DNA of 64,000 nt from Hetaerina americana. Its lineage: Eukaryota; Arthropoda; Insecta; Odonata; Calopterygidae. The stretch is taken from positions 23,653,679-23,717,678 of the forward strand of contig JAKTNV010000004.1 in assembly GCA_022747635.1 (NCBI GenBank), given 5' to 3'. Both the position numbers and the translations under genes were made by a program. This document shows, one piece after another, positions 32,561-45,812 of this stretch. Each line of letters begins with the position of its first letter. The stretch's first letter is position 1. The notes under the pieces were generated by a model, which saw nothing but the letters and a program-made list of their open reading frames with translations, searched no databases and was not told the DNA's origin.

Positions 32561-35474
32561 GCAAATAATTCTAACCGAATAATAGTAGCAGACACTTTTG
32601 CCTAATCCATGAAGCAAATAATTATGTATATTCTGGTTTTATTCAATAGTGATTTCTATTGATGACATGATTACCGTTATGTCATAACTATCACATATTC
32701 CCTTCTTGAAACACAAACTAATCATTTCTTTAGTATCCATTTACCCTCTTATCCATCCTTGTAAAGCTACATACACTATATATATCTACGTTTATGTAAA
32801 TATTTGGGTTTAAGAGAATATAATTTTGTGTTTAAATTATTTTACTGATAATGTGGTAAGATAGCAGCTATTACATTTTCCAATTAGTGTTATACTAGTA
32901 TATTCTAAGACTATAATTGAAAAGTAAACAGGAAACGATAGTTTCAACACATAAATACCTGCCACCAAAGATGGAGTAACTTTTAAGCAAAGGGTTGGAT
33001 GCTATGATGACTGCTTCAATGCAAACCAATATTTATTTCCTCCATAATGATGTCATCTCCTGCGGGAGGAAAAATACGAGTGAAAATGTTAAAGGTTAAG
33101 GATTAAGCGACATTGCTATCTTCGAAAGGAATCCTCGCACCGAATTTTATCCCCAAGAGACAAATTCATCATATACCAGAACTCTGATAAGATATACTGC
33201 TTGGGAAATGGAAGAAAATACGAGTGAAATGAGATAAATACCACGTTAAATTTATTGGGGGGAATCCCGCTGTCGGGTAATATCTTCACACCCTAAAAAT
33301 GGAGGTTACGGAATACTGGAAATCGTGAGGAGACCACGTTCTCTTTTCGCAATTGGGAATCCGCGAACACGAAACATACTGAATACCCATAGCAATTGAC
33401 TCTCACACACTCCACCCTATACGTTTAGCAGAATGTTTGGGACTCTTTTGGAGGAATATCCGCCTGCTAAGCTACAACAATTGCTTCGTTTTTTGTCTAA
33501 ACACGTTTTTTGTCTAATGTCCGTCATGAGGGTTGATATTTCAATTGTTTTACTCCAAAATTTTAGCAATAGAGTTTTTAAGAAAATTAGTTTTACTGCA
33601 ACATACTGTGACGTTACGGTGAATCTCACCAGATCGTTAGATACAATGGCATACCCTAAACAATACAAAGAGTCAACTACATATGTGTCCTACAACTGAT
33701 CGAGTGATAATTTTGGCACAATAAATGACAGTATTTAGGTCAATCACGTTTCAAATATAGATGTATACGCGTATTTGATACTATTTATCACTTCTGTCCA
33801 AAATTTAAACAAATAATAGACCATAGAAAATTCAAAAATTATATTTATTTTGGCACTAAAAGTTGAGTATTTTATATTGAGACCTATTCTATGTGAACTT
33901 ATTTTTATTGCACTTAAAAATCCTATTGGTTTTTATCTGGCATTCCATGGGCTAATCATTTTATGGCTATTGTAAATACCATGTGCTATGCCAATTACTT
34001 GGTGCCACCTGAGCTTCCCATAATAATCTGGAGCTTAGAGCTACGTTCAGAGCTGTCAGCTGGATATGGACCAGGAGTTATCTGAAGAGGAGTCGATGTA
34101 ACTCTTCTGCCACTTTCTTACTCTCAATGATGATTATTTTGCCCCCATCTAGGGATAATTCGACCCGATATTATTACTTATGCTGTACTTTTGGCTTGAA
34201 AGAAATTTTTTTATGGCAAAATTGCGAAATCTGACCAACCATTCGCTTTTAATGAAAATACGAAAATACTGTTTATTAGAGCTAAAGAGTTTCCCCGTTA
34301 GAGATGAATTTAAAATAACCATAAAATCTCGAAACTAAAATCCTGGTGACCAAGATTCAATCCCACGCTGAGTAAATTGGAATTCTGGTGGTAAAAAGCG
34401 AAATGATTTATCAACACATGTCTTCTTTTGACGGAAGCGTGTTCCGAAATTTAATTAGTGAGTCCTAGTCATATTTTCCTTCCTTCCTCATTTGTGTTTT
34501 CAGAAAAAATGAAAAAAGTACGGAGGCAGGTTTTACTGAAACTTACCCCACAGCTCGTGGGCAGTTGCCTTAATTAATGAGACGGACACGTTCAAAATTT
34601 AAAAAAATATCAAATCAGAGGTCACTCCAAAACTTTCTATCTGATGCTTCGTATCTTGTATTTTCTGAAGTACATGTTGGCTCATGCAGTTGGCAACCAA
34701 ATTGTGTTATAATTGACATCCAATAATTAAGGTAACCTGTCAAAGTTTGTACACACGACATAGATATCTGTTCGAATTTTTCCATCTAAAATGTTTTTTC
34801 ATGTAAATGGAAATATATATCGGACTACACATTAAATTGCATATATCGCAAACCAGTAATATGCTAACTACATTCATATTAACTCCATTATCCCTAACCC
34901 ACCATCTAACTTTAAGACAATTTTTGAGGGTTTCATGAAATGAGATGATTTTTCACCCTGTGCTCTCTAGAAATGTGACCAAATTTGGTAAATAACACAA
35001 AGTAGGACAATTAAGGCATTCTTATAATGAGTTTCGAGAATTTTCACCGAAATATCGAGAGTTGCAGAAGCCCTTCATGAGAACGTTTTACTTGCAATAC
35101 CATTTTTCATCAGAAATGGACGTTGTCGGAAAATAAGTTTAAGTTATCTTAATCTGCTTATGCCATAATCAATCCATCGACTTTGAAATTTAATGAAATA
35201 TCCCAGATATTTTCAATAAAAATAAACGTAATTCACTGAACGATAGTCATTAATTTTCTACCATTAGAATATTTTCATCATTAAAAATGTATTAAGTAGT
35301 TTGTCAAAAATATCATCCGATGTAATTTATTTATTTTTAAATGCCTATTTTTCACTCGAAGCATTAAACCTTATGAAATATAACTGTTTTTTTAAATACT
35401 TAAAGCTACGTGAAACCTAAGCCTTGTGGCGAGGGAAGAGTATCCATGTTGTCTTGGAAGTGTTCACTAATACA
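32561..35474. other. 2.9 kb of AT-rich sequence, nothing recognised
   Basis: No coding signal, tRNA-like element or repeat shared within the window. Confidence 0.5.
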
Positions 35475-36190
35475 AGGGCTGTTCAATAAAGAAAGCTCAA
35501 AATTTTACTCTCATGACTTATTGTGCACAAAATTAGATTCATTTCTAAAATATCAGCTAAATATATTAAAGTACACGTGATATGAGTCTCCATATTTTAA
35601 ATCGAGTATTGCGTTAACGACAGCGATTTTGAGTTTAAAAATGCTTAGTTTGTTTACGGAAAGAATGGATGTTACACGTGACAATGATTTGAAATTCTAC
35701 TTTCGTCTGAACAAATCGACAGCAGAGGACCATGTATTGCCACAAAAAGCTTGAAGACAGATTGTTTTCCCCTTGAACACAACTAGAAGATGGTTTTAAT
35801 TTTTTAAGAAGGTGAGAAAATCAAATTCAAAAGAAAGTGGGCCCGGAGCTCCAGCTCCGATGCCTGCTCATACAGAAGTAAACATAATACCTCTGTTGTT
35901 ATTGTTAGCTAAGATGGTCTAAAAAGTTTCGGATCCCTTTCAATAGCATTGATAATTTCATTGATAGCCACCTACATGCTTTTAACAGAGATATTGGGCA
36001 CGAGATGTGTTGGCGCGCAGTGGACTCCGCGAAACTCACCGCGTAATTCCGATTATCTAGCAACATTCAACGTAAAGCGTGTTCCTCGTTCACCTTATAG
36101 CCCAGACCCATGTGTTTTTTTTGTCTTCCTCAAAGAGAAGAAACAGTTTCGCGGGAGGCATTCTTTCATCATCAGAAGCAGGCGTGGGCG
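35475..36190 (+). pseudogene. Decayed mariner-type transposase
   Basis: Fragments in order: YFRLNKSTAEDHVLPQKAY, then RRWFNFLRR near 35790, then RVPRSPYSPDPC and RGRHS near 36080-36160. They match the helix-turn-helix end and the PxPPYSPDLAP segment of mariner/Tc1-type transposases. The catalytic middle is deleted or unreadable and the frame shifts several times. A possible end lies near ACAAGGGCTGTTCAATAAAG (35475). Confidence 0.65.
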
Positions 36191-39059
36191 AGCTAAACAT
36201 GCTTCAACTGGCAACGGCTTACGCCGACGCATCGATGACAGTTGTAACTCATAAACATAAAAAAATATGCTACAAGAGAACACATTGTAAATTTTACATT
36301 TTTCACAATAATTGATTTGAGCTGAAAAAAATGTGATCTCACTTAACGGAAGACATTTTCTTCTTATTCGCTGTATTCCAATAACGATTCGAATATTTGA
36401 ACACAATGATCCTATAAATATGAAGAGAGCGATCGGTGTTCATAACAAATATGATGCTCATTGATAAGCATTTTACCAGCTGGATGAATGAAATATGCAT
36501 ACATTTATAATTCATTTTTTCAGGGAAAGTCAATTGGAAATCTTGATACGGACTGAATTTGGAATAACTTATTACCCCCTATTCAAAAGTGTAGCCTATC
36601 AAGGGGATAGCACATAGGTTTAAGGGGATAGCACTCATCTAAAGAGGGCAAGATACCTTTCCATCCATGAGTATGTGTTTTTCGCCTTAAGTCGGAAGCG
36701 GCAAATTTTATATAGAGAGTTATAACCATCGGGTTGGTAGCATTGGCAGGCGTGAAAAATGCTTCATGTCTTTGGATTTCAGAATTACTACAGAAATCCG
36801 ATTACGATCGTCTTACGCCCCTCTAAATATGCTCGCGAATGTCAAATACGATTCTGAAACCAAGGTCTAATGGCCTGTCATCTAAATGATAAGGCCTTAA
36901 GTTGAACTTATCCCGAGACCGTGCATAATCCATACTTCTAATAGAGACATGCACCTTCCAAATCTTCTTTTATATATTGGTATATTTTTATCTTCATAAC
37001 CAGTTATATTGGTTTGACTTTTGCAATGGATTCAACTTGAGAACAACTTTATTTTTTATTCAATCTGTCGAATCGGTGAAATCTGAACGAAATACTCTAA
37101 GAAACAAGACCAAAAATGGTTTTAGGTCTGTGTTTTGAGAACATCTTATAAGCGAAGCACATCTTTAGAAATTAGTAGCTTAAACTTTCATGCTTGTGAG
37201 GAAGAGGTCATACAACGGAGGAGAAAATATTTCGGGACAATCCTTGAAAGGGGTTAAATTAAATTAGAAAAGCATTAAAAAAACGATGAATTTTTCAACT
37301 TTACCAAATGATCAAACTCTCTCACCTATAAGCTGAAATGCGAGCCAAAAGATAGGCAAAAATGTCTCCAACTTCCGTGGCCACGGATAAGAATGCCAAG
37401 GAGAAAGTAGTAATGTCTGAGATAGGTTTAACCTTCCTGTAAAATATGTATGAGGTTTCAATAAATTAAACAATAAAAAATGTAAGAGAAAATCGTATCA
37501 CTTCAATAAAGAATTTTTTCGAATCTTACAGATAAGTAAACTCGAATTGCCCTCAATTTTTATCCCAGTAAATGTTCATGTAACGGTTTTTTAAAATAAC
37601 TCTAGAAATAAATCTATCCTAGTCCATTGATCATAGCTTGCTGATACATGCCATTTTCATTGAACGAGAGCAGCTCCAACACAAACTTTAAAACTTGATC
37701 ACTAGAAAATCTTAGACTCTCTTAGAAGACAGACGATCGACTACGATTACGCCACATCGGTAACACTAAGACCTCTTCGGGACAGTGATGAAATGCAATG
37801 AAGATCAACCTTATTTCACAACCTTATCACCGAATCTTAATTACTAATTAAATTTCAGCACGTTAGCCACGAGGGACCAAGAAAAGGACAGAAGCCTGAC
37901 TTATTGACTTTTAGAATTTTGAAATGGGAACTATTAACAAATTTGAACACTCACTCCACCTCGCTGGAGTGAAAATGTGCCCACAGTACTCCTATTATTA
38001 CTGGCGTATTTAAGTTTCATAGCCTTTCACGTGCTTACACAAATTGTCGCCTTTCACCGCTTGATTTATGTATGAACTGTCAGGAAATTATTGGAGTATT
38101 ACGAATTCACATCATCTGACCGCATGAATCACCCAACTTCAAGTTTGAAGTGAATGGGCTGACGAAGTGGGAGTGGCAGGAGGACTGGGGGGAGAGAATC
38201 GTGAGACAAATAGATGCATTTCATGGCTTTATGGTTGAAAATTACAAAATGATACTCTGCTGTCAACTAAAGAAGTCATGAATCAAACTACTACCCATAG
38301 GGAATAGCTATTGTATTTGACATCTTAAAAATCTATAATCGTTCACCTATTATTGCTTTCCACTTTCATGAATTAAAGTAAATCAATTTTGAAATATGCA
38401 CTGTGCAAACAGTGTAAATTTGAATGCAAACGGATTCAAGTTTCAGATTTAAGCCTTCATGTACTTTCGTTTCCATTATTTACTGTTTACCAAACAGTGG
38501 GCGGTCTTCATTGAATTGTACACACTTTACTCTTGAGCTTAATATACGCGGGCACTCTTTATAAAACAAGATATGGTTGGCTGCAACGCACAGTTCAGTG
38601 TTCAAACACCTGCCGCATGAAAGAGAAGCAGTGTCAATACTTGTAATGGCATCGTTTAGTGCGCAAGAATAGTGTGCAATATTCTATCTTCTCATATTTT
38701 GATGGTTATATCCATGGAATATCGTTTCCAATTGAGTGAAGTGCATGGAATGGTGCTGTAGAAGTGAATAATGTGCATTTGTGGAGTCGATAGTTTAAAG
38801 AAGGCCAAACGTCTTGTGACAAGCAGCCTCGGCCGCGGAGCATTCGGTTTTTCCTGTGGGAAAAAGATACCTCTATAGGAGATTTTAGTGTAAATGTGAA
38901 CATCCACTCGGAGATTATTCAGAGAGGTGACAGCAGTTTCAATTTGCTGATGGAAGTAGTTTTTCAAGAAGAAAATCAGGTCTTACAACTTTAGTATACC
39001 TTGTAAATTCAGAATAATTTTTCCAATATATATGTTCTTTACTCCACTTAACAAACGTA
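36191..39059. other. 2.9 kb without a recognised feature
   Basis: AT-rich. Short imperfect direct repeats (AAGGGGATAGCAC) occur at about 36600-36640. Confidence 0.5.
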
Positions 39060-39480
39060 CAATCATAACAGGCCTATTCCTTTCCCCCTCCTCGATTACC
39101 AAGTACTTTACCCTCTATTACAGACGTTCATATCATATTAATTCTACAAAACTCTTTCATCCCCATTTAGACCTTTCTTGAAATTCCACATTCAACTTTT
39201 TCTTCGATGCAACCATTTATCTTTTTCCTTCCTTTCCATCTATTAGAGTTTTTATTTTTCTCCGCAACCAAATTTCAAAACCTACGCTCATATTTACGCA
39301 GAAATGAACACAATTCGGAACTAAACATCGTTACACAATGTACCAAAACTATCTTTTGTGCATCTTAATTGGCGTAACTGTCATCAACAGCCTCCTCCTT
39401 AAAAAGGCTCATTTCACCAAAGTAATCCTTTCTCTAATATTCTGCTGATACTCTCAAATTCGAGCAGCACCGCAAACATA
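39060..39480 (-). pseudogene. LINE-B remnant
   Basis: The minus strand includes VIEGKVLGNRGGGK, matching TLIEGRMLGKRGKGR at 21.8 kb, and weaker upstream matches in the same order. It is strongly decayed. Confidence 0.55.
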
Positions 39481-41149
39481 AGTCATACTCAATTCAGTTG
39501 AGAGTTCGAACTCTTAAATTATATTTCGTTCAGGATTTTATTTAGCCTATCCCTCCTGTTTCTCAAGAATTTGATTGTTTTTTTGATCGTTTAACATATA
39601 TTTGCCACATAATTCTCTCGCTTATATTGAAATGCTTTTCAGCCCCACAGATAGCTGGCTAAGCAAAGCTTTATTATCTGCAAACAAGACTCGATCAAAA
39701 ATCCAAAACAATTTCTTACTCCCAGATTCCTCCTACCTCTCCCTGCATTACCTCTACGTAGGTTTATGTTATAAATTAGGGGTAATGACTGACACTCCAC
39801 CTTATACCAGCTGATCATCACTCTTTAATCCAACTTCATTCGTGATCGTCCTTAATACAACGCGATATTTGGGAATTAGGAAACTTTCTCTAGCATTTAG
39901 GCCAAAAAGAAATGCCAAGCGGTAGATATTGTCCTCAATGAGGTTATAATATCTTTTTCAAAAAATCAAAAGCAATACCTGTGGCCACCTATAAGGAAGT
40001 ATATTAAGGAAAAATCAGTATATCACTAAGTATTTATTGATTCATAGAAAACTCTCAAACCACGGTTACTAATTCGCACGACCTAGGTTTCAATGCATAG
40101 CATCATTGTCAGGTGCAGCAATGGAACAAAAAAGCTCGTTTTTATTTTTACAACAAGGAGAGAAGGGAAAAATGGGAGGAGAGAGGGGAGGAAAATAAAG
40201 ATAGAGGAGGAGCTATGTAACTGGTGTAAGAATGGGGAAAATGCGGGGTACCAACATTCCTTGACAACAGTTGCTGCAGGTTCACTGATTTTTTTTTGAA
40301 ACTTCTATTTATTCTAGAGTGTCAATATCCTGTGAATTGCTATTTCAACGTTAACTGTTTACATATAAGCCACTGGTGTGGTCATGACTCGAAAGGTGTT
40401 TGGAAAATTTTCTCTTAACTTCACAACTGATTTTTAAAGCTCTAAAATATTTTTAGTGCTTATTTAAAAGCATGGGTAGTCTGCCCATCCAATATACATA
40501 CTATCACCATTACCACACCTCAATGCACCGATTCCACTCTTCTTCTTATGATCTACAGTGTCCTTACCATTAACAAACATTCAACTTAAATTTAATGGGG
40601 TCGTAAAGGTTTTCCTTTCTTTTTTTCCTGCAGCTGCTATTCTTTAACTCTATTTGACCTGATTGGTTCTAGTGATCAAACCCTTACGATACAGAATAGA
40701 GGATGCTCAATCCGGTTTTGAGGCAATGTCACCAATCTTTTTGACAAAAGAATCCCCAAAGTAAAATTCTCAATGTCGCCATTAAAATTCAAGTTCAAGA
40801 TCACCATAAAATTTAAGTATTTTTATACATGTCCTACTGTCATTCCAAAGTTCCTCTTCATCGGTCCAAAGTTATTTAATTCAATCATTTAGATCTCTTG
40901 AAGCATATTGGACCGAAGTTTTTCCAATTATCAGTGAGCTAAATTTGTCCGATAAATATATTATTTCAATAGGACTAATCACAACCAATTTCATGGTCTT
41001 CGGGGATTTTTAAGGCTTGCATTAAACGCCGGTAGTGACTGACGATGATCGTTAAAATTCCATTGTAAAACAACTTTCGAATTTCATTACAGCTCAGTCA
41101 TAGAGGGCAAGTACTTAAAAAAATCAGCAGCAGAGCAAACGGGACGATC
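39481..41149. other. Unassigned sequence
   Basis: A purine-rich stretch at 40150-40215; otherwise AT-rich with no recognised gene. Confidence 0.5.
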
Positions 41150-43440
41150 GTGAGATGAAAATCGGGGGAGATATCGGTGTACTGTCCATTGATTGGAGCA
41201 CATAGTTTTCTAAAAGGGGCAAAGAAAAAGATACCTGTGAGTCACTATTATGCTCCTTTACGGTGACCTCCAAATATCAACTTGACACTACACTAACTAG
41301 GGTCGATAATAAGCTTACTTTGTTCGCAACGATAATACTAGAAAAAGTCCTAAGCATCGAAATTTTAAAGGAATTAGTGACCGCAGAGCAGTAAAAGCAA
41401 CGTTTTGCCCAAATGGGGTCCGAAATAAGAAGCCCTTAAGAAAAATTAACTTGTTTAAAAGGGGAATATTTGGTTTAAAATTACTGTTACATAGTTCATT
41501 AGCAAATTTTATGAAATATGGTAAATACCGAAATACAAAGGATGCGTTGAATCACTTTCTTGAAATCATACGCTAAGCAGGCAACAGGTTCGTTCCAAGT
41601 AAATTTATAAAGGATAACACGAAACCTAAATGGTACAACACGGATGTTAGAAAATCCTTACGACCTCAAAGGCTATGTTTTAACAAGTTGAAGAATATAA
41701 GGGATGATATCTCTAGAAAAAGTAGGGATTAGATCACGTATGGTTGTAAAATATCTAGGGCGAATGCCAAGCAGGAATTTCTTAAAGCGTTTAGCACATT
41801 TGAAAGGAAAAGATTAGTTAAAAATACAAAAGAGAATCCAAAATAATTTTGGCTGTATGCCAGAGAGGTTAAGGGAAATAAGACTACAGTTAATTCACTC
41901 ACAATCGATAAAGGAAAGAGAGTAACCAGCAATTTGGAAAAAGCCAACTAATTCAATTATTCCTTTCAAAGCGTCTTCAACAATGTATCATCGAATGTCA
42001 CTGATAGCTTAACGTATCATTCCCACCAACCGGTGCTCAAAATTGAAATTTCATGACATGTTTGCTGAAAAATGTTAAATCTAACAAATCCTCTGGGTTC
42101 AATTAAATACCAGCTTGTATATTTAAGGACTTGCGCTACATCTAGAAGTCATACACAGGAAGTCCCTCGTAAATCACAAGGTTTCCTGACTGGAAAACGG
42201 CTAATGTAACACCTATATTTAAAAAAGTAGACAAAGAGTAATCGAGCAATAACGTACCTATTTTCCTCACATCCATACCCTGCAAGGTCTTGTAATGTAT
42301 AGTTACTAGTTTGATCGTGAAACACCCTGATAGTCAGTATTTATTGATGAAAAACCAGCACGGTTTCCTAAATGGTAAATTATGCGAGACAACTTGTTTT
42401 TCGTTCATGATATTCTTAGTTGGAGAGAAAGCAACGTTCCGGGGGACGCAGTTTTTCAAGATTAAAAAAATCGAAAAAGTAATGTACGGTAAGCAACTCA
42501 CATAGCTAAAAGCCATATATATATACATAGATAAAAATATCTTGAGCTGGATTAAAGACTTTTTGCATGGTCAATTCACCAATGGAAGTCATAGATTATA
42601 TCAGTTCTAATGCAGTAGAAGTCGCTTCAGTGGTTCTCCAGGGAAGTGCTATCGGACCTCTTTTAAACTTCTATACGTCAATGGCATTAACTCCGTGATC
42701 AATCGTAAAATACGTTCATTTGCCGACGAAGCAGTGACTTACAGAGATATCCATAATCTTGAGAATAGTGTAGATTTAGCAGATGACCTAAATGTTATAC
42801 TTTGGTGCGACACTAGGCTATTAGAATTAAACTAAAAAAAGTGCGTAGTGATGAATTTTTGGAAAAAAGGCAGTTCCATCCCAAGCTCCTGCTGCATCAA
42901 AAATACCGAAATACGAAGTGTGAAATCGATTAAATACTTAGTCGTCACCTCCCCCGGTTGATTCAAATACAAGGAATGTGTGGACAAGATAAAAAAAAAT
43001 ATTAGGATTTATCAGAAGAGTTTAGGAAAAATGTGACCAAATAGTAGAGCAATGTTACATTTCTCTGTTTAGACCTTATTTAGAATAATTAGCATCCTCA
43101 TGGAGTTGGGTGAATTGTCGAATTAGATTGCGTTTAGGGTAGAGAAGCTATATTTGTATAAGGCTACAAAAAAAACCGAGTAGCGTATCAAAATTACCAG
43201 ACGAACTAGGCTAAGAATCACTCTCGGAACGAAATTTAAGTGGCATATTAAATCTCTTGCATACATTGGAAGGATTAATCTTTAGCAATGATGTTTAAAA
43301 AGTGTCATTAGTCCCATTATACTAGGGTAGGAGAAATCAAGTTAAACAAATGAGAGAGCTAAAGCGCTTAGCAGTTAGATTTAAGATGCTATTTTTCCTA
43401 CGAACAATAAGCGATCAGAGTAATGTTGTCCGACCACACT
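41150..43440 (+). pseudogene. LINE-A, longer but decayed copy
   Basis: Unlike the copy at 705, this one extends upstream of the RT core: KPKWYNTDVRKSLR (about 41620) and FWLYAREVKGNKT (about 41850) are typical of the region between endonuclease and RT. The RT core follows with VVLQGSAIGPLL (42630), a FADD relative reading FADEAV (about 42720) and FRPYLE near 43070, ending with FFLRTISDQSN (compare FFPRTISNHN in the young copy). Stops and frameshifts are frequent. A few hundred bases at the left edge are assigned only from weak similarity. Confidence 0.7.
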
Positions 43441-43539
43441 AGGTAGGATAACTATTTAGCCTCAAAAGTAGTCTGGCGTGAAATAACCTTCTCCAGCACA
43501 CCTTAGCGGTGGTTTGTAAGGTACCATGTATGTATGCAA

Positions 43540-44170
43540 CCTCTGCAGTTGCCCAGTTGTCGGAGGAATCACAGCCACGCGGAGAGAAATGCAGATACAA
43601 TCTCTTTCCGGTTCGGGGACGCTCCACCCTTTGTGTCCAAATTCTCCCTCCGACGCCCCCGACGAAAATGAAGAGGAGGAAAGTGGGGCAGACACCATTC
43701 TCATTGTCGGAAAGAATAAAAATTATCTTTCCAACTCGTCCACTTGCTCGCCTCTCCCCCTCCATTCTCATCCACCCCGCCTCAACCTTCGTAGCGGGTA
43801 GGGGTCGAGGGGATCGAAGGCAAAAATGATTGTTCCATTGAATCACAATCAACAATGGCGTGGCGCGGAGGAACGGACGAAGTCGCCCCCGTCGGCTAAG
43901 GCGGAAGCGGTGAAAGCAAGGTCGGACCGCGGGAAGGAGAGAGGGACTCTGGGAGCTTGGGGGTAAGGTGTGGGGGATTTTGTGCACCTGGGTGTGGGAG
44001 GGCGAGGTCGGGGAGACTGATGAGTGGATGCCTGGGGGAGGTGTAGTGTGAGGGGGGGGGGTGGCAGCAGGGAGGAGTTGCGGCGTTGAGGAGGGTGGAG
44101 CGGCAGTGAGGGTCTGCGAAAGGTGTTGAAAGGGAAGGGATGACTAAGAGTAAGATGGCGGGAGGAAAGT
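43540..44170. other. GC-rich island with G-rich tract
   Basis: GC content rises sharply against the AT-rich surroundings. 43951-44062 on the plus strand contains many runs of three or more G, including nine G in a row near 44053. Open frames exist on both strands (for example 43439-43987 minus), but overlapping frames are expected in GC-rich sequence and none looks like a known family. A promoter or unmethylated CpG island is possible but not shown. Confidence 0.5.
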
Positions 44171-44654
44171 TTACGACTGCGGCGTAGAAAATATTACTGT
44201 GGAGGTCAAGGGGAAGCTAGCTTGAGGAATGAACCATTCATGAAAAATGCGCGCAAATGACTGCATTTAAAAAGCGACATCTGGAAAACCGTTGGGATAT
44301 GCCTCTGAAAGTGGAAAAACAATGAAAAGAAAAATAAATAATTAGAAAAATGGGTATGAAAGGAGGCGGAGTCGGAGAGGGATATAATCGAAGGGGGTTA
44401 ATTTGACGGTCAAGTCACAAATTGAGTCAAGCCCAACGTAAACGCTGCTCATGGCTAATTTGTATTCCCATCGTAAACTTGAATAGGGAAACGGAAGAAA
44501 ATGACGCAAAAAGTGTGGAGAACCTGTAAATACCATTTACTGAGTTAACTTGTCTACTTCGGTTGACTTAATCTCCTCTCCCATTGACACAGAATATACT
44601 CCAATAACTTAGTATTTAATTTAAATATTCAGTTAAAACATCATTGGTTTTAAC
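44171..44654. other. Unassigned sequence
   Basis: No recognised feature. Confidence 0.5.
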
Positions 44655-44762
44655 TGATTAATGGTTTTTACACTCGGAAATATCTGCATTACGTTATTCA
44701 TCAGCGGTTACCTCCGTTAAAGAAACTGCCGTGACGTCTCCCGTAGTTCTTCGAATAAGGCT
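44655..44762 (+). mobile_element. Diverged SINE-body fragment related to the 334-bp array
   Basis: Plus-strand TTTTTACACTCGGAAATAT, GCATTACGTTATTCATCAGC, ACCTCCGTTAAAG and CGTGACGTCTCCCG follow the unit's sense body in order with about 25-30 percent divergence. The tRNA-like head is missing. Confidence 0.7.
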
Positions 44763-45787
44763 TTTCATTACGAGAATAACATAAAACAGAAAATAAGAAT
44801 TGATATTAACTAACAATTATTTAAATCTTATATGTGTTATTTCCATGTCTTATTTTCCACTAATTTGAGACTTAGCTGATAGAGAAAGCAGAGAACTGGA
44901 AGGTAAATAGAAAGAAAGAAGGGAAAGGTTGGAAGCGATGGAAATGTGGTGCTACAGAGGAATTCTGAAGGAAAAGTGGATAAAAAAAGTGACAAAGAGT
45001 GGGTGAAGAGAAAAGCCAAAAGAGGAAATTTTCAAGAAAAAGAGGGAAAGGGAATGAGCATATCCTGAGACACGATATAAACCGAGGACCGCAATAGAAG
45101 GATGAAAGTTGGGGAAGAATCATAGAGGAGCGGACTAAGGATGATCTATGACAAGCGGTTAACAGAAAACTTAGGTGCCAGAAGCTGTGAGAGAATGCAG
45201 AGATTGGAGGGGAACAGGATAGTTCAGTGAGCTGCTGTAAACCAATTCTCGACTTATGACCCGTGATGATGAGAGTGATCCAATAAAATATTAACATAAA
45301 GGCTACTCTCTTGGAAAGCTCGGCAGAGTCCAGGACCCCCGCCGCGTAACATCGTGACTAAAAATGTGAAATCACTGACGCCGTGGGACTTGATGACTAA
45401 GAAATTTTGTGTAGGTATTAAGTCTTAACCATGAGACCGCGGGTGAAAGGCTGTGGTAGTAACAGTCAGCCACCGATTCCTTTCGGCGGAGAAGCTGCTT
45501 GACCGGGAATAGGGAGGAAGCGAAGGGCGAAGGGGTAAATGAAAGCTAAGAAAACACGTGCTGACAGAAATTGAATAAGGTGGTGAGACACCGAGATATA
45601 ATTTCATCATTAATTGCCAACTGTTACTCCTGATAAGTGTTTACTAATAAAAACCAACTTTTAAACTGTGCGAAACGTAAACATTCATCTGAAGAAACAG
45701 TGCAGTTATTAGATTATCACTGTACTTCACACATTATTAAATGGAAGAAGGGACCATTTGGTCTCAATTTCGCCCAAATAAAGACCA
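44763..45787. other. Unassigned sequence, possible retroelement tail at its end
   Basis: No gene recognised. The stretch GCCCAAATAAAGACCACTATC before the tetranucleotide repeat resembles the 3' terminus of a microsatellite-tailed retroelement, but no coding part is visible. Confidence 0.4.
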
Positions 45788-45812
45788 CTATCTATCTATC
45801 TATCTATCTATA
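45788..45812 (+). repeat. (TATC)n microsatellite
   Basis: About six TATC units. Confidence 0.9.

Noticed and set aside
43439..43987. 182-residue minus-strand frame in the GC-rich island
   Set aside because: GC-rich DNA lacks stop codons; overlapping frames exist on both strands and none resembles a known protein.
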